Positions 38,405-47,433 of a stretch of DNA of 64,000 bases are shown here, in pieces (the first letter of the stretch is position 1; each line of letters opens with the position of its first letter). The notes under the pieces are model-generated. The model worked only from the letters and a program-made list of their open reading frames with translations, was not told the DNA's origin and searched no databases. This stretch comes from Maribacter zhoushanensis (GTDB taxonomy: Bacteria; Bacteroidota; Bacteroidia; Flavobacteriales; Flavobacteriaceae): the NCBI RefSeq assembly GCF_029350975.1, contig NZ_JARKMR010000003.1:455869-519868 (forward strand), given 5' to 3'. The position numbers were made by a program, and so were the translations under genes.

Positions 38405-40720
38405 ATGAAGAAGAAATATCTCGTAGTTGCTTTATTTGTTATTGGTGGTATTGTCGGTTTTGCCGGTGTAAAATACTTGCCAACGGCAGAAAATGAGATA
38501 ATGCCTACAACGTTAGATACCATCGCTACGCGAAGAGACCTGCGTAGAAGTTTTTTTGATAAGCGGGAAATATTGGTTGTCTACGGGGCAAAAGACACGG
38601 CGTTGCAGCAGCAATACAAGAACATACTCCATGAACTTTCTTTACTAGAAGTAACGCGTTCATGGCGCAGTGCCAAGGTGAGTTACAAAAGCGTTGATGA
38701 AGTTACGGCAGAATCATTGAAAAATTCAATTCTATATTTAGTGGGTTCTGTAGATGAGAATCCGCTGATAAAAGAATATATGGGGAATACGCCTTTTAAG
38801 GTATCACCGTCAGAAATTAAAATTGGAGCCAAAGATATACCTAATAATAATTCTATTTTAGGAGTTTGTTTTTACCCTAATCCCAAGGATCCTAAAGTCC
38901 CTTTTAGTTTTTTGACAGGTACAGATGCGCAAGAAGTATTTTCCCTATTTGCTAAAAAAGTGTTGGATCAAGGTCAGTTATTTTACCGTCAGAATTTAGA
39001 GTACGAGGTGTATGAGAATAATGAGCGATTGGTCATGGGAGATTTTAATGTAAACTGGGGTATTGAAGGATCCACCTTTTTTAATTTTGCCACAGGTACC
39101 CGGGTGTTGCTAGATACTGATGACGTTAAGTTTATAGATCACCAAAAAGCCATTCAAGAAATAGATGTTCCTGCTTGGCAGGCTGCGGTGACCAAATCAA
39201 AAGCGAAGATTGTCAATTTTGTAGGTAAAAAAAGCGTGCCTAAAATCACCTATAATTTTTATACTTGTACAGAAGAAAAAGGTTTAATGACGGGCAATAC
39301 CGATCATTCTACGTATGACACCATTACAAATTCTGTTCACACCATAGTCAATAAAATCTATGCGAATAATAATATTGGTAGAGATAATGCCTTGTTATTG
39401 CACCACCTGATTGGGGAGAGTAATAAGAATATCATCACATTAGGATTGCCAATTTATTTTACCGATACCTGGCAAATGAAAGGCTACAAGTATTGGGCTG
39501 CAAGATTGGTAGAATCTGAGAATACCTTTACGGTGGCAGAGCTTTTAAGTAACTCTTTTTTAGAGATGGAATCTTCGTTAATACGAGATTGTATGGCAGG
39601 TGCGTTTACAGACTTTTTAATAAAAACATGGGACAAAGATGTTTATCTAATACGATATAATAAGTTATCGTTAACGCAGCAAGAAGAAAGAGCTCTTGAA
39701 ATTAAGTGGCAGAAGTATTTGGCGGAATTACCTACTGAATATCCTAAGAAAAGAACACAAAAGAAAAAATTACCCTATGTAAAAGGCTTCAATTTTGCAC
39801 ATGAAGGATATAGTATTTATAATGGCTACGGTTCCAAAAAAGCAACGGAATCTTTGTTGAAGCAAAAGAATATGGGTAGTAATGCAATGGCAATAGTACC
39901 GTATACGGGTATTAATGATATCAATACACCAAAACCATTACATTTTAGTGATAATGCTGGTAGTGAGAATGATGATGCTGTAGTACATGCTGTTTCAATG
40001 GCTAGTGATATGGGCATGTATACCCTGCTGAAACCTCAAATTTATGTAGGTGGTAGCTGGCCTGGTGGTATAGATATGCCTACGGATGCCCAATGGGATA
40101 AATTTCATGATTATTATTATCGATGGATTCGCCACTACGCATTCTTGGCAGAAATTCATGATATGGATGCTTTGTGTATAGGTGTGGAGTTTACCAAAGC
40201 AACATTGTCCCAACCCGATGCTTGGCGTGCGATGATAAAGAAGACTAGAGCATTGTATTCTGGGCAAATTACCTATGCCGCCAATTGGGGCACTGAATTT
40301 GAGAAATTAGAATTTTGGGACGATTTAGATTTTATAGGATTGAATTCTTACTATCCGTTGAGTAAAAAAGACAATCCTACAGATGAGGAGTTAAGTCTCC
40401 AATTTGATACGGTAAAAACAAAGATTAAAAAGGTATATGACAAGTTTAAAAAGCCTATCATTTTTACGGAAATAGGCTTTAGAAGTGTAGATACTCCTTG
40501 GAAAAACCCGCATGCAGAGGCAGACGATACTATAAATGAAGAGGCACAGCGTAGGTCTTATGAAATTATCTTTGAAGGCATTAAAGATGAACCTTGGTGT
40601 CAAGGTATTTTATGGTGGAAATTTCCTAGCTATATAGAATATCGTGGCGAACATAACAATGCCTTTACGCCTAACAACAAATTAGCGGAAGAAACTGTAC
40701 GAGATTGGTTCACTGAATAA
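38405..40720 (+). CDS. Membrane-anchored GH113-like glycoside hydrolase with an N-terminal degenerate gluzincin-like region
   Basis: 771 residues. An N-terminal anchor or signal helix (about 4-24) is followed by about 420 residues that end in a region resembling peptidase MA-like proteins: NALLLHHLIGES where an HExxH would be, LGLPIYFTDTWQMKGYKYWAARL, and AFTDFLIKTW. The C-terminal 310 residues look like a GH113 TIM barrel, starting VKGFNFAHEGY, with the candidate acid/base Glu in CIGVEFTKA and the nucleophile Glu in IIFTEIGFRS. GH113 includes beta-mannanases. The fold assignment is from motifs only. ATG 38405 is used because the longer frame begins with TTG. Confidence 0.75.
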   Translation: MKKKYLVVALFVIGGIVGFAGVKYLPTAENEIMPTTLDTIATRRDLRRSFFDKREILVVYGAKDTALQQQYKNILHELSLLEVTRSWRSAKVSYKSVDEVTAESLKNSILYLVGSVDENPLIKEYMGNTPFKVSPSEIKIGAKDIPNNNSILGVCFYPNPKDPKVPFSFLTGTDAQEVFSLFAKKVLDQGQLFYRQNLEYEVYENNERLVMGDFNVNWGIEGSTFFNFATGTRVLLDTDDVKFIDHQKAIQEIDVPAWQAAVTKSKAKIVNFVGKKSVPKITYNFYTCTEEKGLMTGNTDHSTYDTITNSVHTIVNKIYANNNIGRDNALLLHHLIGESNKNIITLGLPIYFTDTWQMKGYKYWAARLVESENTFTVAELLSNSFLEMESSLIRDCMAGAFTDFLIKTWDKDVYLIRYNKLSLTQQEERALEIKWQKYLAELPTEYPKKRTQKKKLPYVKGFNFAHEGYSIYNGYGSKKATESLLKQKNMGSNAMAIVPYTGINDINTPKPLHFSDNAGSENDDAVVHAVSMASDMGMYTLLKPQIYVGGSWPGGIDMPTDAQWDKFHDYYYRWIRHYAFLAEIHDMDALCIGVEFTKATLSQPDAWRAMIKKTRALYSGQITYAANWGTEFEKLEFWDDLDFIGLNSYYPLSKKDNPTDEELSLQFDTVKTKIKKVYDKFKKPIIFTEIGFRSVDTPWKNPHAEADDTINEEAQRRSYEIIFEGIKDEPWCQGILWWKFPSYIEYRGEHNNAFTPNNKLAEETVRDWFTE

Positions 40721-40769
40721 CAAGTATCAGATTTTGAAGTACATAAACGATCCGTTCCTATGTATCTGT

Positions 40770-40824
40770 TTTCATGCGTTTGTAATTATTAATCGTTGTT
40801 TCTTTTCATTTTTCAATGCGTTTG
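40770..40824 (+). promoter_or_regulatory. Direct repeat TTTTCA(A)TGCGTTTG upstream of the two-component pair
   Basis: ATGCGTTTG is repeated at 40774-40782 and 40816-40824 (42-bp period, four helical turns), each copy preceded by TTTTCA. It lies in the 269-bp gap before the LytS-like kinase. The overlapping short frame at 40734-41027 has no coding character. An autoregulatory operator is possible. Confidence 0.4.
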
Positions 40825-40989
40825 CACCCTACATTAAAATTTCAGAATTCTCTAAGGTTGTTTTACATGGTATTATAGACGTTTGGGCTATTTATACTAT
40901 TAATTTGCCATGTTGCGTAATATCTTTGTGGGTAATGTTGCATAGGTTTATTACGGTATATTTATGTAGCACCAATAGAATTAAGTTAA

Positions 40990-42024
40990 ATGGCAATAAC
41001 AAAAGTAAAGCAGGGCGAAGTAATTAAGACCGCTCTTCTAATTGGAATTCTGGTGTCGTTACCAAAAACCATCTATTTATACAATGGTATAATGGAGGGT
41101 AATTTAAATTTCTCTATGTCTTGGGTGGTCGATTTTATGTATCGTTACCTGTTTTTCTTTTGCTATTCATGGTCCGTAATTCAGTTAAACGCCAATATTG
41201 ATTACGACGAATATAAATGGTCGCCACTTTTAAAATGGATCGTAATACTGATCATCAATATAGTGTTGGCAATCTCTGTGGTTAAAATATTTAAAATTTG
41301 CTATCCTTTAATAAGTGGTAGGTCGCTGAAATCTAATGAAACGGGCTGGGTCAATTTTACCTTCATCAACTTATCAATAGTTTTATTTTTTATAGCACGT
41401 TTATTAAGGGTAAGTACTGATAAGCAAGAAAGTAGAATTGAGAACGAACAGTTAAAACAGCAGAATCTAGAGAATGAGTTGGCGGCATTAAAGAACCAGA
41501 TCGATCCACATTTCCTGTTCAATTCACTTAATTCTTTATCTTCATTAATTCGTGAAAATGAAAATGCCACAAAGTTCGTAAACAAGCTTTCTTATATGTA
41601 CCGCTATATTTTGCAGAGTGGCGAAACTAACTTGGTGCCGGTAAAAGATGAATTAAAATTTTTGGAGAGTTATATTTTTTTAATGAAAACGCGGTATAGA
41701 GACCGTATAGAAATACAGGTAGATATAACCGATAGTTTTTTTGATCGTAAAATACCACCATTGGCTTTGCAGTCTTTAGTTGAGAATTCTGTAAAGCATA
41801 ATGAAATATCATCTACCAACCCATTGACCGTAAAGGTATATGCTAGCGGAGATTCATTAATTGTAGAAAACCCTATTCGTACCAGAAGTACATTGGCAGA
41901 AGGCATGGGGACAGGGTTGTATAACCTTAAAAAAAGGTATTTACTTTTATTGAAAAAAGAAGTTTTGGTAAGTACTGATAATGATATATTTAAAGTAGAA
42001 CTACCTTTAAAAGAAGTGGCATGA
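40990..42024 (+). CDS. LytS-type sensor histidine kinase (HisKA_7TM-less, His_kinase family)
   Basis: 344 residues with four membrane helices in the first half (about 13-30, 42-62, 78-98 and 120-138), then a coiled coil and the PF06580-type phosphoacceptor block ALKNQIDPHFLFNSLNSL with His174. The ATPase region shows ALQSLVENSVKH and the glycine loop GMGTGLYNLKKRY. No extracellular sensor domain is present, so the membrane part is the likely sensor. It overlaps the response regulator gene by 4 bp (ATGA). Confidence 0.92.
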   Translation: MAITKVKQGEVIKTALLIGILVSLPKTIYLYNGIMEGNLNFSMSWVVDFMYRYLFFFCYSWSVIQLNANIDYDEYKWSPLLKWIVILIINIVLAISVVKIFKICYPLISGRSLKSNETGWVNFTFINLSIVLFFIARLLRVSTDKQESRIENEQLKQQNLENELAALKNQIDPHFLFNSLNSLSSLIRENENATKFVNKLSYMYRYILQSGETNLVPVKDELKFLESYIFLMKTRYRDRIEIQVDITDSFFDRKIPPLALQSLVENSVKHNEISSTNPLTVKVYASGDSLIVENPIRTRSTLAEGMGTGLYNLKKRYLLLLKKEVLVSTDNDIFKVELPLKEVA

Positions 42025-42782
42025 AAGTAATATTGGTTGAAGATGAACTTGCTGCAAGTGATAACCTTTCTTATTTATTGACGAAAATCAACCCTACAAT
42101 TGAGGTCATTGTGGTATTGGACACCGTAAAGGCTACTGTAGACTATTTTTCAAATCCGCATGAGGGTGTTTTGGTATTTATGGATATTCATTTGGCAGAC
42201 GGTATTTCATTTGAGATTTTTGACCAGGTAGAAATTGATATACCTATCATATTTACTACTGCCTATGACCAATATGCATTAAAGGCATTTAAGGTAAACA
42301 GTATTGATTATCTACTAAAACCAATTGATCAAGAAGAGCTTTCAAGTGCATTAGAGCGCTTTACGTCACAGAACCAACGTAACGGAATAGACGAGCAACA
42401 AATGCAAAGTCTGCTACATTTAATTCAGAATAAATCTACAAATTATAAGCAAACGTTTTTGGTAGGTGTTGGTGATCAGTTGTTACCTATTAAAACTGCC
42501 GATATTGCCTATTTTTATATAGATACTGGGCTTGTTAAAGCTGTAACGGTACAAGAGCGTTCTTATGTGTTAGACATAAAATTAGAAGATATAGAAGACG
42601 CTTTGGATCCTCAGCTATTCTACAGGGCCAATAGACAGTTCATTGTGCGTAGAGAAGCTATTACCGCTATTAAATTCCATTTTAATAGTAAGTTATTGGT
42701 AGATGTTCATCCACCGTGTAATGAACGCATTGTGGTAAGTAAGGCAAAGGCATCAGATTTTAAAAATTGGGTGGGAGCCTAG
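42021..42782 (+). CDS. LytTR-family response regulator
   Basis: 253 residues. An N-terminal receiver domain has the acidic pocket EDE (8-10), phosphoacceptor Asp55 in VFMDIHLADG, and a conserved Thr and Lys (FTTAYDQYAL, YLLKPID). The C-terminal LytTR DNA-binding domain (about 145-250) shows FLVGVGDQLLPIKTADIAYFY and FYRANRQFIVRREAI. LytTR proteins bind pairs of short direct repeats about two helical turns apart. Sites of that geometry occur upstream of the LRR and RND genes in this window. Confidence 0.94.
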   Translation: MKVILVEDELAASDNLSYLLTKINPTIEVIVVLDTVKATVDYFSNPHEGVLVFMDIHLADGISFEIFDQVEIDIPIIFTTAYDQYALKAFKVNSIDYLLKPIDQEELSSALERFTSQNQRNGIDEQQMQSLLHLIQNKSTNYKQTFLVGVGDQLLPIKTADIAYFYIDTGLVKAVTVQERSYVLDIKLEDIEDALDPQLFYRANRQFIVRREAITAIKFHFNSKLLVDVHPPCNERIVVSKAKASDFKNWVGA

Positions 42783-42793
42783 TACTATAGTAG

Positions 42794-43315
42794 TTATGGT
42801 ATGGTACTGATTTCATTAAATTTCCATTGACCATTTTTATCCTTAAAGAAAGTAAAACTGTGTTGACTACCTTCAAATTCTAATGTAGGCGGTGTAGTCG
42901 TTACCAGGATATGGGCAAAGATGCTGTCATTGCTTTCATCTTTTATTATTATAGTTTCATTTTTCTGAAGGATTTTAATGAATTCCTGATTAAATAGGAT
43001 ATTGTAATCATTGGCTATAAAACTATCTGTAGGAATGTTGATGAGGTCATCATAAATTTTGTCGTACCAAAGCGAATCTTGTTCTCTTAAAATGCTCATT
43101 TGCTCAGCTTCAAATGGTGTATTTTCTAAACAGTCATAGCAGCGTATTGTTTTGTAGGATGCTTTTTTAAAAGCCAAGGTATCATGGGTCTCTAAGATAT
43201 TCAGGAATTGAGACCACATTTTTGAAACTTCATTATCTGGCAGTTGCTTTTTTTGTTTACACGAGAAGGTAAAGATTAGAAGTAGAAAAACAAGTAAATT
43301 AATCGTCAATTTCAT
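42794..43315 (-). CDS. Lipoprotein of unknown function
   Basis: 173 residues with a lipoprotein signal (MKLTINLLVFLLLIFTFSC, lipidated Cys19). The mature part includes a Cys-x-x-Cys (IRCYDCLENTPFE, about residue 60) and a beta-rich C-terminus (HILVTTTPPTLEFEGSQHSF, FFKDKNGQWKFNEI). The latter pattern resembles NTF2-like or DUF-type lipoprotein domains, but I do not recognise the family. It lies tail to tail with the response regulator, 11 bp apart. Confidence 0.75.
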   Translation of the reverse strand: MKLTINLLVFLLLIFTFSCKQKKQLPDNEVSKMWSQFLNILETHDTLAFKKASYKTIRCYDCLENTPFEAEQMSILREQDSLWYDKIYDDLINIPTDSFIANDYNILFNQEFIKILQKNETIIIKDESNDSIFAHILVTTTPPTLEFEGSQHSFTFFKDKNGQWKFNEISTIP

Positions 43316-43443
43316 AAAGTACTCTTTTTAATTTTTTGCTAAAACATGTAACAATTGGCATAAAAATGCAACATATAGATGGATTTGGCTGTCAATTTGG
43401 TTCAAAATGCCTAAAAAAGTCAAACGAACTTAAAATCATTACT

Positions 43444-43638
43444 ATGAAATACTTGAAACATTTTTTACTCCTTATTGGAATATTAGGTTTAGTGGCAACA
43501 CTTTTAAATGTCTTTTATTTTAAAGATGCATCAAGCAGTAATATCGGAAGCTTCATTGGTTGTATCTACCTAATAATTGTTTCTTTCAGATTCGAAAAAA
43601 TGATTACATGGCTTAATTCAAAAACCAAAAGCGTTTAG
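43444..43638 (+). CDS. Small two-helix membrane protein
   Basis: 64 residues starting MKYLKHFLLLIGILGLVATL, with two hydrophobic stretches (about 5-24 and 33-49) and a basic C-terminus. The frame extends upstream to 43336 but that part is not protein-like, so the ATG at 43444 is used. No family recognised. Confidence 0.55.
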   Translation: MKYLKHFLLLIGILGLVATLLNVFYFKDASSSNIGSFIGCIYLIIVSFRFEKMITWLNSKTKSV

Positions 43639-43698
43639 CGCATATCACGCAGCAAAAATCCTCTAACCCACTAGCAAACTAGTTCACTAACTAACTGA

Positions 43699-44937
43699 CT
43701 AATCATCAATCTCCGCATCCGGTAAATCAAGAATAGTCGAAGTAGATAAGGCGTTACCCGCAATCCCCTTAATGGATCCAAAGAGCACGTTTATATTTTC
43801 TTGAACACCCCAAATTTGCTTCTCGCGAACTGCAAAATTCTTGTAAGCCGCTTTCTTTTCGTAATTCAATTGCTTAATCATAGAATCATAATTTTCTATA
43901 ATTCTATTGATATTTTGTACAAACTCGTTACTGGTTAGGTAAGAATAGAGCAGCTCCATCTTATCGCCTTTGTTTTCGTCAGATGATTTTATAGATTGTG
44001 TTTTTAAAAGTAGTTCACGAAGAACGAGAGATACACTTTTTACCTCATTGAATCCGCAGATCCACACGCCATTTTTCTCACCAAAGCGATCCATATCTGA
44101 CGGAAAAGTCTCCGTTACAATTACTGCAATATCAGCCTTGCAATTAATCTGGTCTTGCTTAAGTTTATTGATCCAATCGTTAGAGAAGTTTTTGGTACGC
44201 TTACTTTCATAAACGATAGAACCACAAGTCTGCTGAAGAGAGTTGATTACCGTTTGTATACAATCTGCACCACGAATACCCTTGCCAACCTCATCAATAT
44301 TATCAAAAGGGTAGGTGTTACGTAACAATTCTTCAAGAGCCAATTCTTGTATTTCGCCCTGCATTTGCATAGAACCCTGTTCTGCCTTGCGTTTCATTTC
44401 ATCAATCAACTTCTTTTGGTCGTCAAGTTGCTTTTGGTATTCTTTTTCTTTTAAGGCCATAGCCTCACGCTCTTTTGCCTTTGCCTTTTCTTCAATGACA
44501 GATTGTTTCTCCAACAACTCTTTTTGCACGTTCATTTTAAGCTCTTCAGCTTTTTCTTTTAATTCGTTCTCACGTTTTAAAAGGTCTATTTCTTGTGCGC
44601 GCAAGGTTCTGTTTTCCTCTTTCTTTTTTTCGTTCTCCTGTTGTAGGGCACGTAGCTGTTGCTCAAAAGATTCGTTAGTCTGCTTTTGTATTTTTTCAGA
44701 TTCTTTGGCAATACGTTGCGCTAGCTTCTCTTTAAAAAGTTCGTTCTCCTTTTCTTTCTTCTTCTCAAATTCTTCTACCTCAACTTCAAGTTTTCTACGT
44801 TCCTTATTGAATATTTCTGCCTGCTCAGCTACCTTACGTTCATATTCAGCCTTAAAATGCGCTTGCATTTTACCAGAAAGTGCCTCTTCAACATCAAACT
44901 CATGAGCACAATTGGGGCATTTAATCTTATCTACCAT
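43699..44937 (-). CDS. DUF2130 coiled-coil protein with PD-(D/E)XK-like core
   Basis: 412 residues. An N-terminal zinc knuckle (IKCPNCAHEFDVEEAL) is followed by about 170 residues of very charged coiled coil and the C-terminal DUF2130 domain. The domain shows GADCIQTVINS ... IVYESKRTKNFSNDWINKLKQD, which reads as the D...(E)xK core of a restriction-like nuclease fold. QINCKADIAVIVTETFP follows. DUF2130 proteins are widespread in Bacteroidetes and not functionally defined. ATG 44937 is used because the two-codon extension begins with TTG. Confidence 0.87.
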   Translation of the reverse strand: MVDKIKCPNCAHEFDVEEALSGKMQAHFKAEYERKVAEQAEIFNKERRKLEVEVEEFEKKKEKENELFKEKLAQRIAKESEKIQKQTNESFEQQLRALQQENEKKKEENRTLRAQEIDLLKRENELKEKAEELKMNVQKELLEKQSVIEEKAKAKEREAMALKEKEYQKQLDDQKKLIDEMKRKAEQGSMQMQGEIQELALEELLRNTYPFDNIDEVGKGIRGADCIQTVINSLQQTCGSIVYESKRTKNFSNDWINKLKQDQINCKADIAVIVTETFPSDMDRFGEKNGVWICGFNEVKSVSLVLRELLLKTQSIKSSDENKGDKMELLYSYLTSNEFVQNINRIIENYDSMIKQLNYEKKAAYKNFAVREKQIWGVQENINVLFGSIKGIAGNALSTSTILDLPDAEIDD

Positions 44938-45105
44938 TTTCAAATTTCATTTGTAACTATAAAAATACAGAACCCAAATATGGCAAACAATCTTTGAGCG
45001 ATAATCACTATATAAAATATGCTTGACTATTTCTGCGAACTGACAATTGTCATAGAATAAAAAGCCGTTAGAATTTATTTTTACATCAAATTAAATGACC
45101 AACTT

Positions 45106-45240
45106 ATGACGTTATTAAATCTTCCTTTGGTTAACTGGGGGTACGGTGTTATTTTGATTGCCATTTTTGCGGCGGTTTGTCTTGGGCTAGTACTTGTGGT
45201 ATATAGTTTAATGAAAAACGACAAGAAGAAGCAGGAGTAG
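45106..45240 (+). CDS. Small single-helix membrane protein (44 aa)
   Basis: A frame of 44 codons starting ATG at 45106. The protein begins MTLLNLPLVNWGYGVILIAI, with one long hydrophobic helix (about 13-34) and a strongly basic/acidic tail ending KNDKKKQE. The length, helix and positive-inside tail look like a real small membrane protein. The gene is convergent with the DinB gene, ending 15 bp from it. Function unknown. Confidence 0.6.
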   Translation: MTLLNLPLVNWGYGVILIAIFAAVCLGLVLVVYSLMKNDKKKQE

Positions 45241-45254
45241 TTTTTATAGGCTAT

Positions 45255-45791
45255 TTATTGAAATAGTACATAACGTGGTGGCGTAAGTCCGTTAAGGCGT
45301 AAGGCAACTAACATTTGCCCTCTATGGTGTGTAATGTGGTCTGCTAAAAGCATGCATATTTGCCGTTTAGAACGCTCCAGACCAAAATAATCTAAATGAT
45401 TATCTAATTCTTTGGGGTCAAATTCCTGTAGTAATTTAATGGCTTCAGTGAATGTTTGGTCTATTTGTGCCATCATTTCAGCTTTTGTTTTATTCGCAGG
45501 TTTAAAAACAGTGTCCGTTTGGTACACTCGTGCCTCACGACCACCTATGAGCGACTGACTATGCCAGTCTAGCGCAAAACCAATGTGCATTAAATTTTCA
45601 GAAAAGCTTAAAGACTCGGGCGTAACCTTATAATCATAATGCTCTTCTGGCATCATTTCGGCAACTAATTGTAAGTACTTATTAGAGTTCTCTAATCGCT
45701 CTATAAAATCCGATAAAAATTTATCCTCCTGCGCTAAAAGAGGGGTAATTGTCATTAAGATGAAATAGGTGAAAATAAAGCGTTTTTTCAT
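45255..45791 (-). CDS. Secreted DinB-superfamily protein
   Basis: 178 residues with a Sec signal (1-20, ending LLAQE). The four-helix DinB/YfiT-type bundle carries three His in the metal-site positions: HIGFALDWHSQ (about 71-80) and LADHITHHRGQM (about 150-160). These usually bind a divalent metal. The family includes thiol transferases and many uncharacterised members. The export signal is frequent in Bacteroidetes homologues. It follows the alginate-lyase-family gene by 29 bp on the same strand. Confidence 0.87.
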   Translation of the reverse strand: MKKRFIFTYFILMTITPLLAQEDKFLSDFIERLENSNKYLQLVAEMMPEEHYDYKVTPESLSFSENLMHIGFALDWHSQSLIGGREARVYQTDTVFKPANKTKAEMMAQIDQTFTEAIKLLQEFDPKELDNHLDYFGLERSKRQICMLLADHITHHRGQMLVALRLNGLTPPRYVLFQ

Positions 45792-45820
45792 TTGATTTTT
45801 TTGATTGATGAATAACTAAT

Positions 45821-47038
45821 TTACCAGCCTTTGGGTAATGGGTCAAGTAATTGAATAATGGGTGATGGCAATGCATCTCCCGGAAGTTTATTTGGAATAT
45901 TGGCAAACTCACGCTCCTGAAATCCGAGGGCGGCATTCCAATACAACTCGTTGGCTCTACTGGTGCTGACAGGTTTAACTTGTTCACCTGGCCATTCTTC
46001 TTCACCTAGAATAAATGGCGTTATGTAATCTATAGCAAGTCGTATACTTCGTCCTTCAGTACTACGATAAGCAAATAGCTCAACATCAAGATGACGACCA
46101 AGGCGGGCAACACCCACTAGCGCACGTGCACCATAAATACTATAGCTTAATGCATTGGTGCGGATAAGTTCTTGCGGCTGGCGACCATCAATGAAGACCT
46201 GCCCAAAAATACGTGCGGGCATAAGGTCTAGATGATTGCGTGCAATTTCGGGTTTTTCACCATAGAGCGAATAGAGAATTAAATGATAATTATACCAAGC
46301 ACCATGGTTGTTGGGCTGCATAGCCTCCTCTATACCTTCCGGACTTTCCACCATCCAAGTGGCTAGTTCACCAAACCAACTGCGTAGGTTTTTTTGGTCT
46401 TTTTCTGTCCAGCCAGAATAGTCTTCAAGTAGAATTGCGCAATCAACGACCCAGTCCATTCTATTAGATTCTAGAATACCTCCACTACTATTATAATCAT
46501 GACCACGGCGCTTTTGACCGAAACGGAAATTAGGGTTCATTCTAGTTTCAGGGTCAAGATACCAGATACGAATTTGCTGCACGGCACGTTCTGCATAACG
46601 TTCATCTCCCGTAAAGTACCAAGCAGGAACCAACGAACTAACCGCTCTGCCCATAGCCTCAAGTCTAGAAACATCAGAAGTGCGGCGATCAGGATTTGTA
46701 ACCCCGTCACGCCAAATGTACGGACCATCGGGATTTTCAGCATCTGGCCACCAATAAGGGCTATAGCTAAAGTAGTCGTGTGCATCGCCACTAGGTGGTA
46801 ATGCACCTTTAGTAACAACATTAACAATGGGTTGTTCAAGTGCAGCATCGGCTTTTTCAACGATTATTTTTAAGGCGGCAACCAAATCAGAATTGCCCGC
46901 TGCAAGTTCTTTTTTTATTCTTGGTAGTTGATCTCCTTGACCAATGAGTAGAGCTGGTGTGGTATTGGTTTTAATATTTTGTGAAAAAACTAAAAGGAAT
47001 GAAAATAGGAAAATCGTAGTTATTGCAAATTGTCTCAT
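45821..47038 (-). CDS. Alginate lyase family protein (PL5/PL38-like)
   Basis: 405 residues with a Sec signal (1-19, ending VFSQN). The mature protein is an (alpha/alpha) toroid with the family motifs DYFSYSPYWWPDAENPDG (about 88-105), a Tyr/Arg-rich helix (RYAERAVQQIRIWYLDPETRMNPN) and the catalytic-region NNHGAWYNYHLILYSLYG (about 245-262). It is assigned to the alginate lyase family; PL38-like glucuronan or alginate specificity is possible. It would act in the periplasm on oligouronates. No polysaccharide utilisation locus (SusC/D pair) surrounds it here. Confidence 0.87.
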   Translation of the reverse strand: MRQFAITTIFLFSFLLVFSQNIKTNTTPALLIGQGDQLPRIKKELAAGNSDLVAALKIIVEKADAALEQPIVNVVTKGALPPSGDAHDYFSYSPYWWPDAENPDGPYIWRDGVTNPDRRTSDVSRLEAMGRAVSSLVPAWYFTGDERYAERAVQQIRIWYLDPETRMNPNFRFGQKRRGHDYNSSGGILESNRMDWVVDCAILLEDYSGWTEKDQKNLRSWFGELATWMVESPEGIEEAMQPNNHGAWYNYHLILYSLYGEKPEIARNHLDLMPARIFGQVFIDGRQPQELIRTNALSYSIYGARALVGVARLGRHLDVELFAYRSTEGRSIRLAIDYITPFILGEEEWPGEQVKPVSTSRANELYWNAALGFQEREFANIPNKLPGDALPSPIIQLLDPLPKGW

Positions 47039-47110
47039 AATAGTTCAGTAGTAATAGATTTTTATAGCAATACTTAATATTTGATGCTAATGAAGTTAAG
47101 CATTCATTTT

Positions 47111-47296
47111 TTATGCTTTCTTTTTTCTTAGATATGTGCTTACAGCAGAAAAAAGTAGTGCAGCTACTAATAATAGCATTCCATAAAATGTCAAATCACC
47201 AGATTTACCTTCGCTTTCTCGTCCATAAATTGCCAGCGCTAGTCCAGTAATAGATAGTATGATTGAGATAATGTTTAGTAGTTTATGGTTTTTCAT
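47111..47296 (-). CDS. Small two-helix membrane protein (61 aa)
   Basis: Two hydrophobic segments (about 8-24 and 36-52) separated by GRESEGKSGDLTF and ending in a basic STYLRKKKA tail. The pattern is protein-like, but the family is not recognised. It lies alone between the alginate lyase and TPR genes. Confidence 0.6.
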   Translation of the reverse strand: MKNHKLLNIISIILSITGLALAIYGRESEGKSGDLTFYGMLLLVAALLFSAVSTYLRKKKA

Positions 47297-47433
47297 GCAG
47301 TTAAATTTTGATAACTAGTTTAAAATGAAAATTCTTGGGAATACTACAGTTAAGGTTTCATTTTGAACTTAATACTTGCAGCCTATTCTATATATGTAAT
47401 TAATATAAAGAAAAAGCTGTTTTCAATAAGATG

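Noticed and set aside
40734-41027. 97-codon open frame before the histidine kinase
   Set aside because: Low-complexity, Phe/Ile-rich composition with no domain; it overlaps the start of a clear kinase gene and contains a repeated regulatory-looking element.
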